A stretch of 64,000 nucleotides of DNA from positions 8,393,501-8,457,500 of the forward strand of contig NZ_JAUSVA010000002.1 in NCBI RefSeq assembly GCF_030813695.1, given 5' to 3'. Numbering within the stretch: position 1 is the stretch's first letter; every line of letters starts with the position of its first letter. Below, piece by piece: positions 18,092-25,882 of this stretch. A program made the position numbers and the translations under genes. The DNA is from Kitasatospora herbaricolor (GTDB lineage Bacteria; Actinomycetota; Actinomycetes; Streptomycetales; Streptomycetaceae). The notes below the pieces were generated by a model, which had not been told where the DNA came from, ran no database searches, and saw only the letters and a program-made list of their open reading frames with translations.

Positions 18092-18622
18092 TCAGGCCAG
18101 TGAGGCTCCCCACGCCGCGGCCCGCTCGCGCTCGCCCGGGCGCAGCGGGCCGCCGGTGCTCTCCACCACGAATCCCTCCGGGGCGGCCACCAGGTCGTAG
18201 TGGTGGTGGGTCAGCCTGCGGGCGATCCCGTGGGCGGCTCCGCCGCTGATCAGCATGTCCGCACGGGTGTCGAAAGCAGCACCGCGGGCGCCCGGCCGGG
18301 GCTCGGGGAGCGACCGGAACCAGGTCCGCAGCCCGGGGCCCGGGTCGGATCCCGGGCCGTGCGTCCCCGGCTCGTTCCCCGCGGGTGTCCCGGCGGCGAG
18401 CCGAGCCATCCTGCGGGTCGGCCCGGAACTCATCCCGTACACGTGGGTGGGCCCGCCGACCACCAGGAGATCCGCCCTGCCGGTCACCTCAGGTCCCGCC
18501 CCGGCCACCGGGACGCAACGCACCACGGCGTCGGGCCGGGCGCCCCGCAGACCTTCCGCGATCGCCTCGGCAACGGTCCGGGTGTTGCCGTACACACTCT
18601 CGTACACGATCACTGCCTGCAC
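18092..18622 (-). CDS. Flavodoxin-fold protein 1
   Basis: 176 residues from GTG 18622 (GGAGAGGTGAG upstream). The FMN phosphate loop lies at the N-terminus in VIVYESVYGNTRTVAEAIAE, followed by DLLVVGGPTHVYGMSS, which contacts the flavin. The central part (about 75-110) is Pro/Gly-rich and longer than in classic flavodoxins. A close paralogue is at 58617-59150. The redox partner is unknown; given the neighbourhood, a role in low-potential electron transfer during oxygen limitation is possible but not shown. Confidence 0.82.
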   Translation of the reverse strand: MQAVIVYESVYGNTRTVAEAIAEGLRGARPDAVVRCVPVAGAGPEVTGRADLLVVGGPTHVYGMSSGPTRRMARLAAGTPAGNEPGTHGPGSDPGPGLRTWFRSLPEPRPGARGAAFDTRADMLISGGAAHGIARRLTHHHYDLVAAPEGFVVESTGGPLRPGERERAAAWGASLA

Positions 18623-18771
18623 GACCGCTCACCTCTCCGGAAGTCGGTTCGGAACGTCGACCGCCGCGCGCAGCCGTCGCGGCGGCGGCGTCAGCGGTGG
18701 GCGACGACGCGGCAGGGAGCGTGCTGGGTCGCGGGTCTGCGCCACCGCTCCTTCCGCGTGTCCTCCGCCGG

Positions 18772-19215
18772 TCAGCTGCCGGTGCCACGCACCACGACGA
18801 CGGGGCAGGGCGCGTGTTCCACACAGTGCCGGCTGACCGAGCCGAGCAGGGTCCCGGTGAATCCGCCCAGCCCCCTGCTGCCGACCACCAGGAGGTGCGC
18901 TCCACGGGCGGCCCGCAGCAGGACGTCCGCCGGGTGGCCGCACTCGGTGCGCTGTCGGACGGGGGGCCGGGCGGGGGCCTGCTCCTGCTTCACGGTGTCG
19001 GCCAGAGCCAGCCGGGCCGCCTCCTCGATCTCGGGCCCCGGGACGGAAAGCCCCCAGCCGCTCATCGGTGGGTAGTCCCAGGCAGCGACGGCTTCGACCG
19101 AGGCGTCCTCCAGCCGTGCCTGTCCCTGGGCCCAGCGGAGCGCCGCCCGGGAGGAGGGCGATCCGTCGACGCCGACGACGATGACGGGGTGCGTGTTCTC
19201 AGACGTGGTTCCCAT
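18772..19215 (-). CDS. Single-domain universal stress protein 4
   Basis: 147 residues, one USP domain starting VIVVGVDGSPSSRAALRWA and carrying the intact nucleotide loop LVVGSRGLGGFTGTLLGSVS. GGAGG lies 5 nt before ATG 19215. The start overlaps the end of the CBS gene by 17 nt, so the two are translationally coupled. It is the last gene of the chain DUF1876 - nitroreductase - CBS/BON - USP. Confidence 0.92.
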   Translation of the reverse strand: MGTTSENTHPVIVVGVDGSPSSRAALRWAQGQARLEDASVEAVAAWDYPPMSGWGLSVPGPEIEEAARLALADTVKQEQAPARPPVRQRTECGHPADVLLRAARGAHLLVVGSRGLGGFTGTLLGSVSRHCVEHAPCPVVVVRGTGS

Positions 19216-19906
19216 GGCGGACCTCCGTGCTCCGGTGGTGCTTCGGGTGGGTGGTGGGGGACATCTGCTCGGGTACCGAGCTCGTCCGGTCGGTGACCGA
19301 CACGACGCCGTCCACCGACCGGCACAGGCGCAGCACGACCGGCACGAGGTACGGGGGCTCTATCGTGCCGCTCAGCACGACCCGGCCCTGCGCGACCTCC
19401 ACACCGACGGCTGCCGGGCTCACCCCCTCCACGTGGCTGAGCACCTCCTCGACGACGTCCTGCCTGATGGCCCGGTCGTCCCGGAGGAACACCTTGAGGA
19501 GGTCGCCGCGGCTCACCAGGCCGGCGAGCCGGCCCTCCTCGTCCACCACCGGCAGCCTTTTGATGTGCCGCCCGGACATCAGGCGGGCAGCGGCCACCAC
19601 GGTGGATCCGGGTTCGACGCAGACGGCCGGGCTGGTCATCAACTGCTGGGCGGTGTCCGCCCCGGCCGTTCCCGGCTCCTCGGCCGGCGGCGGTCGCAGG
19701 CCGCCGGGGTCCTCCTGGGCGGACTGGGTGCGCAGGAGATCCGCCTCCGAGACGATGCCGACCGGCCGGTCGTCCTCGTCCACGACCGGCACGGCGGTGA
19801 TGCCGTGCTCCTGGAGAAGCTCGACGATCGCACGGAATCCCGTCGCCGGTGCGACGCGGACGACATCGCGGGTCATTACGTCCCGGACGGTGCGGTGCGT
19901 CAGCAC
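19199..19906 (-). CDS. CBS-pair protein with BON-like C-terminus 1
   Basis: 235 residues from GTG 19906 (GGGGAG upstream). Two CBS motifs (about 8-65 and 90-150), each with the ITAVPVVDEDDRPVGIVSEADLL type of strand-helix pattern, form one Bateman module that can bind adenine nucleotides. The tail (about 155-225, VGVEVAQGRVVLSGTIEPP) resembles a BON domain, which may bind membranes or ligands. The start codon overlaps the nitroreductase stop (GTGCTGA). Paralogues are at 21925, 41481 and 42952. Energy-status sensing is likely; the partner is unknown. Confidence 0.88.
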   Translation of the reverse strand: MLTHRTVRDVMTRDVVRVAPATGFRAIVELLQEHGITAVPVVDEDDRPVGIVSEADLLRTQSAQEDPGGLRPPPAEEPGTAGADTAQQLMTSPAVCVEPGSTVVAAARLMSGRHIKRLPVVDEEGRLAGLVSRGDLLKVFLRDDRAIRQDVVEEVLSHVEGVSPAAVGVEVAQGRVVLSGTIEPPYLVPVVLRLCRSVDGVVSVTDRTSSVPEQMSPTTHPKHHRSTEVRHGNHV

Positions 19907-20916
19907 GACGACTCCCCGCGGGCAGCGGCGGCCCGGTGGTCCGTCAGGTCGAGGGTCTCGTCGACCGGGCGGCGTGGTGTGGCGGGTCCGGGCGGGCCGT
20001 AGCCGAGACGCAGGACGAGTTGGACGTGGCCGACCCCCTCGGCCGGGTCCCGCAGGCCCCACCGGGTGTCGGGCCACTCGACGGCCTGGTGCAGGACGGA
20101 CGCGCGCAGGCCGTGGACCGTCGCCAGCAGCCAGACGTGCTGCATGGCCTGGCCGGCGCGGAGCCAGTCGGCGGGTGTGTCGCCGTGAGTGGTGAGGAGG
20201 GCCAGCTGGGGCAGCGCTTCGAAGCGTTCGGGCGGCGTCGTGGGTTGCGTCCGGCCGGTGAAGCCGCGCATGGGCACCCGGGCGTCGTGGTCCTGCGGGC
20301 CCAGCGCCGCCGCGGGTATCCCGTCGGCGGCGGGTTCCTCCAGCCGCAACCAGCTGCGGGTCTCGGCCGTGCGCGCCAGGTCGGCGCCGGTGCGGCGCTC
20401 GGCGTCGCGGGTCAGGGCGAGCACACGGCGCACCCCGTCCTCCTCCAGGGGGGACAGCACCGCGCCTTCGCCGAGGGCGGCCGTCGTCAGCTCGCCGAGG
20501 ACGGCCTCGGGCACGTCCCGGTTGATGAACGGCCGGCGGCTGGAGTGGCGGTGCCGGATCGCCTCGTAGAGGTCCGGCCCGGGCGGCGGCGCCGACGGCG
20601 CGGGGCGGGCGAGACCGACCACGGCGGCCAGGTCCGCTTCGGCCGGATCGGGGAGCAGCCGCACCTCCGGGTCCCGTCCGAGCCGCGGTGCGGCGACCCG
20701 CAGGTTGAACAGCGCCGCGCCCACCGAGATGTGCAGCGCCCGGCCGTCCGGGTCGGTCAGCGGCACGGCCCGTGCGCGGTCGAGATGGACCCGTAGGCCG
20801 GACGAGTCGGCTGTGGGTGCGAAGCGCCACGGCTGGCTGTTGTGCAGCGAGGGCGCCGCGCCGGCGGCGGAGGCCAGGAACCGCAGCTGGGCCACGGTCA
20901 GTGCTGGGTCGTTCAT
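19900..20916 (-). CDS. Acg-family nitroreductase-like flavoprotein 1
   Basis: 338 residues from ATG 20916. The N-terminal block AAPSLHNSQPWRF and the following DPDGRALHISVGAALFNLRV are characteristic of the Acg group (M. tuberculosis Rv2032, Rv3127, Rv3131), all DosR-regulon members. These proteins have the double-length nitroreductase fold, and at least some bind or sequester FMN rather than turning over nitro compounds. GGGAG lies about 9 nt upstream. It is placed between the DUF1876 gene and the CBS gene and overlaps the latter by 7 nt. A paralogue is at 44800-45801. Confidence 0.9.
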   Translation of the reverse strand: MNDPALTVAQLRFLASAAGAAPSLHNSQPWRFAPTADSSGLRVHLDRARAVPLTDPDGRALHISVGAALFNLRVAAPRLGRDPEVRLLPDPAEADLAAVVGLARPAPSAPPPGPDLYEAIRHRHSSRRPFINRDVPEAVLGELTTAALGEGAVLSPLEEDGVRRVLALTRDAERRTGADLARTAETRSWLRLEEPAADGIPAAALGPQDHDARVPMRGFTGRTQPTTPPERFEALPQLALLTTHGDTPADWLRAGQAMQHVWLLATVHGLRASVLHQAVEWPDTRWGLRDPAEGVGHVQLVLRLGYGPPGPATPRRPVDETLDLTDHRAAAARGESSC

Positions 20917-20972
20917 GGTGGACCGCTCCCTGGTGCGACTCACTTCGTCAACGGTGGGCGGCCGGCCCGGCG

Positions 20973-21254
20973 TCATCCGCGGAGGCCGGGGTCGAAGGCC
21001 GCGGTGTCGCTCTCGCCCGCGCGCAACAACTGGTGACCGAGGTCGACCAGGGCCCGCCCCGCCGCGAACTCGTCGCCGATCTCCGGGACGTCCGGGTCCT
21101 TCGGGCTGCGCCGTGCGGTGGCTCGGCTGCGGAGGGTGTTGTCACCGGTGTCGAGGACGGCGTGCACGGTGGTGAGGTCGCCCTCCTCGAACAACTGCAG
21201 GTGCAGCGTCCACTGTTTGGTCCGGTGCTGATCGATGCTGCCGGTGACGGTCAT
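20973..21254 (-). CDS. DUF1876 (Rv1738-like) small protein
   Basis: 93 residues. WTLHLQLFEEGDLTTVHAVL followed by DPDVPEIGDEFAAGRALVDL fits DUF1876, the family of M. tuberculosis Rv1738 and Rv2632c. Rv1738 is strongly DosR-induced, and its fold resembles ribosome hibernation factors. AAGGA lies about 10 nt before ATG 21254. It is the first gene of the operon that continues with the nitroreductase 56 bp downstream. A DevR-like palindrome is about 110 bp upstream. Confidence 0.85.
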   Translation of the reverse strand: MTVTGSIDQHRTKQWTLHLQLFEEGDLTTVHAVLDTGDNTLRSRATARRSPKDPDVPEIGDEFAAGRALVDLGHQLLRAGESDTAAFDPGLRG

Positions 21255-21363
21255 GGCCGGGACATCCTTCCGGTCGCTCCTGCGGACCGGTTGCGGGGCG
21301 TCGACACCCGTCTCCTCGTCCGGTCCCGCCTTTCATCCTGCTCCGCGTCCGGAACGCGGGCAT

Positions 21364-21377
21364 GGGCCCTCCGGCCC
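21364..21377. promoter_or_regulatory. Weak DevR-like box upstream of the DUF1876 operon
   Basis: GGGCCC-TC-CGGCCC: one mismatch in the left half. It lies between the USP at 21426-21875 and the DUF1876 start at 21254, on the promoter side of the latter. Confidence 0.35.
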
Positions 21378-21425
21378 TGAAAGGCCGCCGGACGGCCCCG
21401 GGCCGGGCCGGGGGAGATCCGCTGA

Positions 21426-21875
21426 TCATCCGGCGCCGCCACGGAGCACGACGACCGGGCACGGCGCGTACTGCGCGCAGTACTGGCTCACCGACCCCAG
21501 CAGGGCGGCGCCGAAGCCGCCGCGGCCCCGGCTGCCCACCACGAGCAGGTCGGCTCCCCGTGAGCGCGCGACCAGCACCTCGGCGGCGTTCCCCGGCAGG
21601 GCCGTCGTGCGGACCTCCTCCGGCCGGACCCCGCCGAAGGTACGGGCGACCACCTGGTCCAGCACCTTCCCGGCGGCGTGGCCGAGCTCCCGATCCACCG
21701 ACGTCGGCGCCCGCTCGTACACCGTCGGCGAGGTCCAGCAGATCACCGCGTCGACCGGATCACCGGTCAGGCGTGCCTGGGTGACGGCCCACCGCAGGGC
21801 CTGTTCGGAGGAGGGGGAGCCGTCCACGCCGACCACGGTCCGCTGCCCCACCGGTTCCACCCTGCGCATCGCCAT
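21426..21875 (-). CDS. Single-domain universal stress protein 5
   Basis: 149 residues, one USP domain (RTVVGVDGSPSSEQALRWA) with the intact ATP loop LVVGSRGRGGFGAALLGSVS. The longest start is ATG 21875, but GAGGT is better spaced for the second ATG two codons later (21869). It follows the CBS gene at 21925-22605 by 49 bp in the same direction, so the two probably form one transcript, repeating the CBS-USP pairing seen at 18772-19906. Confidence 0.9.
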   Translation of the reverse strand: MAMRRVEPVGQRTVVGVDGSPSSEQALRWAVTQARLTGDPVDAVICWTSPTVYERAPTSVDRELGHAAGKVLDQVVARTFGGVRPEEVRTTALPGNAAEVLVARSRGADLLVVGSRGRGGFGAALLGSVSQYCAQYAPCPVVVLRGGAG

Positions 21876-21924
21876 ACCTCGTTCTCGGCCCGGGCCGCCC
21901 GCCGGCCGTGGCGGTCACGGGACC

Positions 21925-22605
21925 TCAGGCGGTCGGGGCGGTGGCCCCGGCAGGCGATGCCGTCGAGGGATGCTCGATGGCCTGGTGGACGGAGACCACC
22001 CCGTCGACCGACGCGCAGAGGCGCTCGACGACGGGGACCAGGCCCGGCTCCTCCACCCGCCCGGCCAGGGTCACCACACCGTCCCGGACGGTGACCCGTA
22101 CGGCGCCGGGAGCGAGGTGCAGGGTCCGGTCGAGGATGTCGCGGGCGATCTCCTCACGGATGGCCGTGTCGTGCCGGAGGAAGAGCCGCAGGAGGTCGGA
22201 GCGGCTGACGATGCCGGTGAGCCGCCCGGTCTCGTCGACGACCGGGAGGCGTTTGATCCCTTCGCGGTCCATGGTCCGGGCGGCCTCGACGATGCTCCAC
22301 CCGGGGCGCGCGCAGACCGCCGGGCTGGTCATCAGGCCCTCCGCGGTCTCGGCCGCGGTGGCGCCGCTGTCGCGGGAGTCCGTCGGGCGGCCGACGGAGT
22401 GGCCCTGCGGGTCGGGGAGGCGTGCCTGCGTGCGCAGCAGGTCCGCCTCCGAGACGATCCCGAGCGGTTGGTCCCGGTCGTCGACGACCGGGACGGCGGC
22501 GATGCCGTTGCGCTCGAAGAGCTCGGCGATCTCCTTGAAAGGGGTGCCGGGCCGTGCGGTGACGACTCCGGGGGTCATCACGTCGCGGACGGTGCGGTGC
22601 TGCAT
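21925..22605 (-). CDS. CBS-pair protein with BON-like C-terminus 2
   Basis: 226 residues from ATG 22605 (GAAGGAGTGAGG upstream). It starts MQHRTVRDVMTPGVVTARPG, nearly the same as the paralogue at 41481. Two CBS motifs carry AAVPVVDDRDQPLGIVSEAD and IKRLPVVDETGRLTGIVSRS; the BON-like tail reads VRVTVRDGVVTLAGRVEEP. Adenylate binding is expected. Two DevR-like palindromes lie 60-120 bp upstream. Confidence 0.9.
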   Translation of the reverse strand: MQHRTVRDVMTPGVVTARPGTPFKEIAELFERNGIAAVPVVDDRDQPLGIVSEADLLRTQARLPDPQGHSVGRPTDSRDSGATAAETAEGLMTSPAVCARPGWSIVEAARTMDREGIKRLPVVDETGRLTGIVSRSDLLRLFLRHDTAIREEIARDILDRTLHLAPGAVRVTVRDGVVTLAGRVEEPGLVPVVERLCASVDGVVSVHQAIEHPSTASPAGATAPTA

Positions 22606-22664
22606 GGTCCTCACTCCTTCTCCGGGGTCCTCCTGCACTCACACTGTCCGCCTGCCGGGTCCCC

Positions 22665-22725
22665 CCGGACAGGGCCGTTCGGGCCCTGTCCGGCCGGCCG
22701 GCGGGCACCGAACGGCCCTGTCCGG
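22665..22725. promoter_or_regulatory. Pair of DevR-like palindromes upstream of the CBS-USP unit
   Basis: The first element (22665-22693) is a perfect 12+5+12 inverted repeat whose left arm and centre read CCGGACAGGGCCGTTCGG. The same 18 bases recur inverted at 22708-22725. Both contain GGGCCG-TT-CGG. They lie between the protease gene stop (22733) and the CBS start (22605), so they could act as operators of the CBS gene, and the first could also end transcription from upstream. Confidence 0.5.
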
Positions 22726-22732
22726 GCAGGGC

Positions 22733-23236
22733 TCAGCGGTCGCGGACCCCGTGGTGGCACCGCGCGACCTGCTTCGTGATCTGCTCCGCAAGGTGGGCCA
22801 CTGCCACCTCGACCGGGTCCGACAGACCCATTCCCGGGGAGCAGTCGGCTCCCTCCACCGCGTAGACGACCAGGCGGCGCGGCAGGCGGTCCAGTTCGCG
22901 GGCCAGTTCCACGGCGTCGCCGAGGCCCAGCCCGTGGGAGCTGGTCGCGCGGTCGGCCGCCGCGATCCGCCCGCCGTCCATCACGAGGCGGTGCACCCGG
23001 CCGGGCTGCCCGGGGTGGGTGTGGGCGGCGTCCACGACGATCGCGAGGTCCGCGCCGTCCCAGTGGGAGATGAGCCGCGCGGGGTCGCCGTCGCACACCA
23101 CGAGCGAGGTCCGGCCCGGCAACGGGCGCGTTCGGGCGCGTTCCGCCAGCCGGGCGACGACGGCCCAGCCGGCACCGTCGTCACGGCGGTACTCGTTGCC
23201 GACACCGATGACGGTGACGCGGGGGGTGCTGTCCAC
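22733..23236 (-). CDS. [NiFe] hydrogenase maturation protease
   Basis: 167 residues. The N-terminal VTVIGVGNEYRRDDGAGWAV is the G-x-G-N-x4-D-[DE]-G signature of the HyaD/HycI/HoxW endopeptidases; the acidic residue after the Asn and a later Asp (VVDAAHTHPG) are typical nickel-recognition positions. It cleaves the C-terminal tail of the large subunit after nickel insertion; the partner at 26668-28047 does carry such a tail. GTG 23236 follows AGGAGAT but with short spacing, so the start is uncertain. It is divergent from the hydrogenase operon. Confidence 0.87.
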   Translation of the reverse strand: MDSTPRVTVIGVGNEYRRDDGAGWAVVARLAERARTRPLPGRTSLVVCDGDPARLISHWDGADLAIVVDAAHTHPGQPGRVHRLVMDGGRIAAADRATSSHGLGLGDAVELARELDRLPRRLVVYAVEGADCSPGMGLSDPVEVAVAHLAEQITKQVARCHHGVRDR

Positions 23237-23360
23237 ATCTCCTGTTGTCCCCGCCCGGGGTGTTCCCGAGCCGTGTCGGGACTCGGCGAGGCCCGCACGA
23301 GGCCGGCAGAGAGCCACCTGGAGCACACCGGACCGGTCTTCCCCTGCCCCGGGGCGCCTC

Positions 23361-23380
23361 CTTCCCCATACTTGGGGAAG
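23361..23380. promoter_or_regulatory. Palindromic operator candidate ahead of the hydrogenase operon
   Basis: CTTCCCCATACTTGGGGAAG is a perfect 8+4+8 inverted repeat, 25 bp before the first hydrogenase gene and about 125 bp before the divergent protease gene. It does not match the GGGCCG-type palindromes, nor the FNR (TTGAT-N4-ATCAA) or Rex consensus. The regulator is unknown. Confidence 0.5.
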
Positions 23381-23405
23381 CGGGGGCATCTGCCTGGGAG
23401 GTTGA

Positions 23406-24584
23406 GTGGCGACGGACGCCGGCGGCTCCGCGGTGATCGACAAGGACGGCCTGGACGCCTTGGTCGCGGTCCTCGCCGGCCGTGGCCGCACGGTCATCGG
23501 CCCGACCGTGCGGGACGGGGCGATCGTGCTGGCGGAACTCGGCTCGGGTGCGGACCTGCCCTACGGGTGGGGGGTCGAACTGGAGGCCGGGACGTACCGG
23601 CTGCGGGCCCGCGGGGACGGCGCCGCCTTCGCGCACAGCGCGGGGCCGCAGTCCTGGAAGACCTTCCTGCATCCGCCCCGGGTACGCGAATGGAGCGCCG
23701 ACCGCGGCGCCGACGGCGACCTCGTGGTCACCGAGGACACCGGCACACCTCCTTCGTACGCCTTTCTCGGGGTGCGCCCCTGTGACCTGCGGGCCATCGC
23801 GATCCAGGACCGGGTCCTCACCGGGGGCAGGCACGCCGACGAGGCCTACCGCGGGCGCCGGGAGCGGGCCTTCCTGGTGGCGGTGGAGTGCACCGAGCCG
23901 GGCGCCACCTGCTTCTGCGTGTCGATGGGAACCGGCCCCGCCGCGGGTCCCGGCTTCGACCTGGCCCTGACCGAGGTGCTGGACGCGGAAGGCCACCGCT
24001 TCCTGGTGCGTGCGGGGAGTGAAGAGGGCGAGTCGGTGCTGGCCGCGCTTCCCCGGAGCCCGGCCGACCCCGCGACCCGGCAGGCGGCCCACGAGCGCGT
24101 GGCCGAGGCGGCGGACCGGATGGGCCGCAGCATGCCGCCGGTGGACCTGCGGACCCTGATGCGCGAGACCCTCACGGCCGATCGCTGGGACGACGTCGCG
24201 GCCCGCTGCCTGACCTGCGGCAACTGCACCATGGTCTGCCCGACCTGCTTCTGCACCAGCACCGAGGACGTCACGGACCTGACCGGCGACCACGCCGAGC
24301 GCTGGCGGCACTGGGAGTCGTGCTTCGACCTCGACTTCTCCCACCTCGCGAGCGGCTCCGTCCGGGAGTCGCCGCGCAGCCGCTACCGCCAGTGGGCCAC
24401 CCACAAACTCGGTACCTGGTTCGACCAGTTCGGCAGCTCGGGCTGCGTCGGCTGCGGGCGCTGCATCGTCTGGTGCCCGGTCGGCATCGACATCACCGAG
24501 GAGGCTCACGCGCTCCACCGGGAGCGGGAGCGGGAGCGGGAGAGCCGGGCCGGCCGCCCGACGGGTCCGGAGAGCCCGACATGA
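23406..24584 (+). CDS. hyhB: Group 3b-like hydrogenase beta subunit (iron-sulfur)
   Basis: 392 residues from GTG 23406 (GGAGG upstream). The C-terminal part has two Cys clusters, CLTCGNCTMVCPTCFC (about 270-285) and CVGCGRCIVWCP (about 349-360), typical of the 4Fe-4S subunit B of sulfhydrogenase/NAD(P)-linked group 3b enzymes. The N-terminal half includes YAFLGVRPCDLRAIAIQD, also standard for this subunit. It passes electrons between the small subunit and the FAD subunit. An Arg-Glu repeat (about residues 376-382), encoded by tandem GGGAGC units, precedes the end. It overlaps the next gene by 4 nt (ATGA). Confidence 0.92.
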   Translation: MATDAGGSAVIDKDGLDALVAVLAGRGRTVIGPTVRDGAIVLAELGSGADLPYGWGVELEAGTYRLRARGDGAAFAHSAGPQSWKTFLHPPRVREWSADRGADGDLVVTEDTGTPPSYAFLGVRPCDLRAIAIQDRVLTGGRHADEAYRGRRERAFLVAVECTEPGATCFCVSMGTGPAAGPGFDLALTEVLDAEGHRFLVRAGSEEGESVLAALPRSPADPATRQAAHERVAEAADRMGRSMPPVDLRTLMRETLTADRWDDVAARCLTCGNCTMVCPTCFCTSTEDVTDLTGDHAERWRHWESCFDLDFSHLASGSVRESPRSRYRQWATHKLGTWFDQFGSSGCVGCGRCIVWCPVGIDITEEAHALHRERERERESRAGRPTGPESPT

Positions 24585-25051
24585 CCACCTCGCAGCACGG
24601 CTTCCTCGGCGCCCTGGCGCCCGCCCACCGGGACCTGCTGGCCGCGTTCGCCCACGAGGTCGAGATCCCCGCGGGCGCCCGGATCTTCGAGGAGGGCGGG
24701 TCCGCGGACCGGTTCTGGATCATCCGCTCGGGGGGCGCGGCGCTGGACGTCCACGTCCCGGGCGGGCCGCCGCCCGTCGTGGAGACCCTCGGCGAAGGTG
24801 ATCTTCTCGGCTGGTCCTGGCTCTTCGAGCCCTACCGGTGGCACCTGGGTGCTCAGGCCCGTGGCACACTGCTGGCCGTCGAGTTCGACGCGGCGCGCGT
24901 CCGTGCGGCGTGCGGGCAGGACCCCGCGTTCGGCCTGGCGGTGACCGGCGCCGTCGCAGCGGTGATCGCCCGTCGGCTGAAGGCCACCCGCACCCGCCTG
25001 CTCGACCTCTACGGGCCGCCCGGCACCGGGGCCGACGGAGGCGGACGATGA
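24581..25051 (+). CDS. Cyclic-nucleotide-binding-fold protein in the hydrogenase operon
   Basis: 156 residues forming one Crp-type effector domain (FAHEVEIPAGARIFEEGGSA, then LGEGDLLGWSWLFEPYRW), with no helix-turn-helix behind it. In cAMP-binding members the phosphate cassette reads GE..L....R; here the segment after GEGDLLG is WSWLFEPYRWHLGAQARG and I see no equivalent Arg, so classic cAMP binding is doubtful. Its 4-nt overlaps with both neighbours show it is part of the operon. It may be a regulatory or assembly subunit of the hydrogenase (inference). Confidence 0.82.
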   Translation: MTTSQHGFLGALAPAHRDLLAAFAHEVEIPAGARIFEEGGSADRFWIIRSGGAALDVHVPGGPPPVVETLGEGDLLGWSWLFEPYRWHLGAQARGTLLAVEFDAARVRAACGQDPAFGLAVTGAVAAVIARRLKATRTRLLDLYGPPGTGADGGGR

Positions 25052-25881
25052 CGCCGCCCGGTGCGGTCGCGCGCTCCGCCGCCCTTCCGGTTCCCTACCG
25101 GGTGGCCTTCCGCGCGGCCGAGGCGCCCGGCATCGCCACGATCGTGCTGGAGCCCGTCCGATCGGCCCTGCCGCTCTTCGTACCCGGGCAGTTCGCCATG
25201 GTGTACGCGTTCGGTGTCGGTGACATCCCGCTGTCGGTGAGCGGGATCGACGGCGACCGGCTGACGCACACCGTCCGCAGCGTCGGCGCGGTCTCGGCCG
25301 CCCTGCACGGGCTGGAGGCCGGTGCCACGGTCGGCGTGCGTGGCCCGTTCGGCACGGGCTGGGGTCTCCCCGCCGCGGCCGGGCGCGACCTGCTGGTGGT
25401 CGCGGGCGGCATCGGTCTGGCACCGCTGCGTCCACTGGTGCGCGCCGCTCTCGCCGCACCGGGGGAGTACGGGCGGCTGAACGTCCTGATCGGTTCCCGC
25501 ACGCCGCGGGACCTGCTCTACCTCCCCGAGACCCGCGAATGGGCGCCGCGGGCCCGCGTGCTGGTCACCGTCGACCGGCCCGACGAGCGATGGCGCGGTG
25601 ACGTCGGTGTCGTCACCGCCCTGCTCGACCGCGCCGCCTTCGCCCCGGGGACGGTGGCGGCCTTCGTCTGCGGCCCCGAGCCGATGATCCGCGCCACCGC
25701 GGCGGAACTGGTGCACCGCGGCGCCGACCCCGGCCGGATCATGGTCTCGCTGGAGCGGACCATGCACTGCGCCACCGGCCACTGCGGGCACTGCCAACTC
25801 GGGCCGCTCCTGCTGTGCCGCGACGGCCCCGTGGTCAGTTGGACGACAGCCGAGCCACTCCTTCTGGTAAGGGAGTTGTGA
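25048..25881 (+). CDS. hyhG: Group 3b-like hydrogenase gamma subunit, FAD/NAD(P)-binding
   Basis: 277 residues. A ferredoxin-reductase-type FAD domain (about 15-110) is followed by the nucleotide-binding motif LLVVAGGIGLAPLRPLVRAA and FVCGPEPMIRA. Near the C-terminus CATGHCGHCQLGPLLLC supplies four Cys for a [2Fe-2S] cluster, as in dihydroorotate dehydrogenase electron-transfer subunits and HyhG. It exchanges electrons with NAD(P)H. It starts inside the stop codon of the preceding gene (ATGA) and ends 1 nt before the next ATG. Confidence 0.92.
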   Translation: MTPPGAVARSAALPVPYRVAFRAAEAPGIATIVLEPVRSALPLFVPGQFAMVYAFGVGDIPLSVSGIDGDRLTHTVRSVGAVSAALHGLEAGATVGVRGPFGTGWGLPAAAGRDLLVVAGGIGLAPLRPLVRAALAAPGEYGRLNVLIGSRTPRDLLYLPETREWAPRARVLVTVDRPDERWRGDVGVVTALLDRAAFAPGTVAAFVCGPEPMIRATAAELVHRGADPGRIMVSLERTMHCATGHCGHCQLGPLLLCRDGPVVSWTTAEPLLLVREL

Positions 25882-25882
25882 G

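Noticed and set aside
24520..24545. GGGAGC tandem units as a possible repeat element
   Set aside because: They encode the Arg-Glu run at the end of the hydrogenase beta subunit and need no other explanation.
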